From SG8-41 sp035259205 (lineage in GTDB: Bacteria > Pseudomonadota > Gammaproteobacteria > Burkholderiales > SG8-41), in NCBI GenBank assembly GCA_035259205.1, contig DATFWO010000039.1:1-7595 (forward strand): a stretch of 7,595 nt of DNA, read 5' to 3'. Of the stretch, positions 6,154-7,595 are shown piece by piece. The notes beneath the pieces were generated by a model. The model was given only the letters and a program-made list of their open reading frames with translations. It made no database searches and was not told the DNA's origin. Position 1 is the first letter of the stretch. Every line of letters starts with the position of its first letter. The position numbers and the translations under genes were made by a program.

Positions 6154-6179
6154 TGGAAGCCGTCCGCTCGATTGATGGG

Positions 6180-6194
6180 ATGGACTCCTCCCGC
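6180..6194 (+). repeat. Left subterminal inverted repeat of the IS1111-group element
   Basis: ATGGACTCCTCCCGC is the exact reverse complement of 7578-7592. Its core GGACTCCTCC (6182-6191) is also the exact reverse complement of 6253-6262, directly in front of the transposase start. Confidence 0.92.
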
Positions 6195-6262
6195 GTTTTG
6201 TTCGGCATCATGGTGCCAGCTGAGGCCTTGGGCGGTTTCAGCATAAACGACAGGAGGAGTCC
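6182..6262 (+). promoter_or_regulatory. Fold-back hairpin covering the transposase ribosome-binding site
   Basis: GGACTCCTCC (6182-6191) and GGAGGAGTCC (6253-6262) can form a 10-bp stem, extended by a T-G wobble (6181/6263), around a 61-nt loop that holds a smaller hairpin GGCAT-CATG-GTGCC. The right arm contains the AGGAGGAG Shine-Dalgarno (6252-6259) of the transposase. In mRNA that enters from outside the element, the RBS would be paired and translation reduced; RNA starting inside or downstream of the left arm would leave it free. Similar fold-back protection against read-through is known in IS10. The complementarity is seen; the function is inferred. Confidence 0.55.
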
Positions 6263-6265
6263 GAG

Positions 6266-7324
6266 ATGAATGCTACAACCGTGGCGGTGGACGTGGCAAA
6301 GAACGTTTTCGAGCTGGCGGTGGCCGACGAAGCCTGGCGGGTAATCGAGCGCTGTCGCTTGACGCGTAGTCAATTCGAGCGCTGGTTCGTCAATCGAGAT
6401 GTGAAACTCGTCGTCATGGAAGCGTGTGGCAGCGCGCATCACTGGGGACGACTGTTGCGCTCGCGCGGGATCGAGGTGCGGCTGCTGCCGGCACACTACG
6501 TGCGGGCTTACGTGAAGCGCAACAAGACCGATGCCGCGGACGCCGTGGCGCTGCTCGAAGCATGTCGTGCTTCGGACATCAAGCCGGTGGCGGTGAAGTC
6601 AGTCGAGCAGCAGGCGCTACAGGCGTTGCATCGCACACGCTGCGCGTGGATGAGAACGCGCACCAGCCGGATCAACACGCTGCGCGGCTTCTGCCGGGAG
6701 TTCGGGCTGGTGGTGCCCGAGGGCGCGGTGCGCGGGATCGCCCAGATAGCGCGCTTCATCGCCGATGAGCGCTCGGGGCTGCCGGCACTGCTGCGCGCCC
6801 CGATGCGTCTGCTCCTCGAGGAGATCCGGCTGCTGGAGGCACGCATCGGCCAGATCGAGCAGGAATTGTCCGAGCTCGCCCGGCAGTCTCCCGCTTGCCA
6901 GGCCTTGACCAGCGTCCCCGGCATTGGGCTTCTCACCAGCACCGCCATGGTCGCCGCCGTCGGCGACCCCCGCAGCTTCGATTCGGGACGTCGCTACGCA
7001 AGCTTCCTCGGCATTACGCCCCGCGAGTTCTCCTCTGGCGAGAAGCGCTACCTCGGCAGAATCTCCAAACGTGGCGATCGCTACATCCGGATGCTGCTCA
7101 CCCACGGCGCACGGTCCCTGTTGCACTCGGCCACCGTCGCCCGGCGCGCGGGCCGCCCTGTCGACAGACTGAAAGCCTGGGCACTTACCGTACAAGCTCG
7201 CACCAACCACAACAAAGCCACCTGCGCTCTGGCCAACAAGCTCGCCCGCATTGCCTGGGCAGTGTGGACGAAAAACGAGAACTACCGCAGCGAGGCTGCC
7301 CCGATGACTATCGCCAACACCTGA
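6266..7324 (+). CDS. IS110-family (IS1111 group) DEDD transposase/recombinase
   Basis: RNA-guided recombinase of the IS110 family, 352 residues, full length. The N-terminal RuvC-like DEDD domain shows VAVDVAKNVFELAV (Asp9), VVMEACGSAHHW (Glu52) and KRNKTDAADA (Asp89, Asp92), so all four acidic residues are present. A coiled-coil-prone linker follows (about residues 180-207). The C-terminal Transposase_20 domain starts at LTSVPGIGLLTSTAMVAAVGD (214-234) and includes the FLGITPREFSSGEK segment (247-260) with the Ser256/Ser257 pair expected to supply the nucleophile, then ISKRGDRYIRMLL. The ATG is fixed by AGGAGGAG (6252-6259) and by the match of the first residues to the family. It lies between the subterminal repeats of its element, with a long structured 3' non-coding end. 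Nothing suggests inactivation. Confidence 0.96.
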   Translation: MNATTVAVDVAKNVFELAVADEAWRVIERCRLTRSQFERWFVNRDVKLVVMEACGSAHHWGRLLRSRGIEVRLLPAHYVRAYVKRNKTDAADAVALLEACRASDIKPVAVKSVEQQALQALHRTRCAWMRTRTSRINTLRGFCREFGLVVPEGAVRGIAQIARFIADERSGLPALLRAPMRLLLEEIRLLEARIGQIEQELSELARQSPACQALTSVPGIGLLTSTAMVAAVGDPRSFDSGRRYASFLGITPREFSSGEKRYLGRISKRGDRYIRMLLTHGARSLLHSATVARRAGRPVDRLKAWALTVQARTNHNKATCALANKLARIAWAVWTKNENYRSEAAPMTIANT

Positions 7325-7390
7325 TTACAGAGATCCTGGAGATTTCCTACCGACGGTTTGCGAAGAGAGACGACGCCCATCATGGCAACA

Positions 7391-7577
7391 CAGGTCGGAC
7401 CGGCACGGGAGAAAGCCGATAACCCCGCTGATCAAAGCGTGATCGCTGTGATCGATTGGCTTCCCGTGCGCAGATTCCATGTCGGCACGAGCCCGACGAG
7501 GCTCACTCAAGATGCCGGATATACGACTGCAACCGATTCCCGCGTTGACCAGCTACCTACGTCGCTTCTCTTTACTG
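7391..7577 (+). ncRNA. Candidate guide RNA (bridge/seek RNA) of the IS1111-group element
   Basis: In IS1111-group elements the non-coding right end downstream of the transposase encodes the RNA that pairs with donor and target DNA. Here 253 bp separate the stop codon from the right repeat. The clearest fold is a two-part stem: GCACGGG (7403-7409) with CCCGTGC (7463-7469), a 3-nt AGA bulge, then AAGCCGAT (7413-7420) with ATTGGCTT (7455-7462, one G-U pair). It closes a ~34-nt loop that includes a small AGCG/CGCT hairpin. A second hairpin, GTCGG/CCGAC (7481-7485 with 7493-7497), competes with GAGCC/GGCTC (7489-7493 with 7500-7504). Exact 5' and 3' ends and promoter are not visible. The position is supported by family knowledge, the fold by inspection only. 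Confidence 0.55.
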
Positions 7578-7592
7578 GCGGGAGGAGTCCAT
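7578..7592 (+). repeat. Right subterminal inverted repeat of the IS1111-group element
   Basis: GCGGGAGGAGTCCAT is the exact reverse complement of 6180-6194. Only three bases (ATA) follow before the window ends, roughly the distance expected from this repeat to the true right end of IS1111-group elements, so the sequence beyond the element is not available. Confidence 0.92.
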
Positions 7593-7595
7593 ATA

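Larger units (their letters stand above)
6173..7595 (+). mobile_element. IS110-family insertion sequence, IS1111 group, apparently complete
   Basis: A transposase gene with intact DEDD motif is flanked by perfect 15-bp inverted repeats at 6180-6194 and 7578-7592. The IS1111 group is known for such subterminal repeats (a few bp inside the true ends), for a non-coding right end carrying the guide RNA, and for making no target duplications. The exact ends are therefore inferred: about 7 bp outside the left repeat and ~3 bp outside the right one, the last being where the window stops. Length about 1.42 kb is typical. No frameshift or stop interrupts the transposase, so the element may be active. 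Confidence 0.85.

Noticed and set aside
5981..6496. A 171-codon minus-strand frame crossing the IS left end
   Set aside because: It spans the IS boundary, overlaps both real genes in other frames and has no recognisable family features.
7325..7510. A 61-codon minus-strand ORF in the IS right end
   Set aside because: It is short, without RBS or family features, and lies in the region expected to encode the guide RNA.
1..7595. CRISPR arrays, toxin-antitoxin pairs or defence genes
   Set aside because: No regularly spaced direct repeats and no recognisable defence or toxin-antitoxin proteins are present.

Overview
The window is GC-rich and reads like a chromosomal segment of a proteobacterium, most likely a betaproteobacterium. 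The grounds are the Liv-type transporter genes, a LoiP-like M48 lipoprotein protease, an orphan ABC_sub_bind-family periplasmic protein and base composition; no marker gene fixes the taxonomy. Recognisable genes, remnants or RNA-coding DNA fill almost all of it, and no gene-free stretch exceeds 300 bases.

Left third (1-3210, minus strand): a branched-chain-amino-acid-type ABC importer, transcribed leftwards in the order substrate-binding protein, livH, livM; livM runs off the left edge. A strong rho-independent terminator (1982-2017) lies between the binding-protein gene and livH. A 131-bp spacer element bounded by an imperfect 18-bp inverted repeat separates livH from livM. Membrane and cytoplasmic ATPase partners (livG, livF) are expected beyond the left edge.

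Middle (3211-4427, plus strand): a divergent control region, then an M48 metalloprotease lipoprotein and a tRNA-Arg(ACG) gene with its own near-consensus promoter and a textbook terminator.

Scar region (4342-5025, minus strand): the tRNA-Arg 3' end is overlapped by the last codons of a large serine recombinase. Only its C-terminus remains, fused in frame to the first ~130 codons of a broken egtB (ergothioneine synthase) gene that also carries an in-frame amber codon. This looks like what is left after an integrative element at the tRNA was deleted together with the rest of egtB. Upstream of it is an orphan ABC_sub_bind-type binding protein (5098-6069, minus).

Right end (about 6173-7595): an apparently complete IS110-family element of the IS1111 group, with an intact DEDD transposase, a perfect 15-bp subterminal inverted repeat and a structured non-coding right end where this group is known to encode its guide (bridge/seek) RNA. 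A third, inverted copy of the repeat core contains the transposase ribosome-binding site, so transcripts entering from outside could fold and hide it. The window stops 3 bp beyond the right repeat, so the right flank cannot be seen.

The most interesting points are the egtB/recombinase chimera at the tRNA and the RNA architecture of the IS1111-group element. Nothing here proves a new defence or metabolic system.
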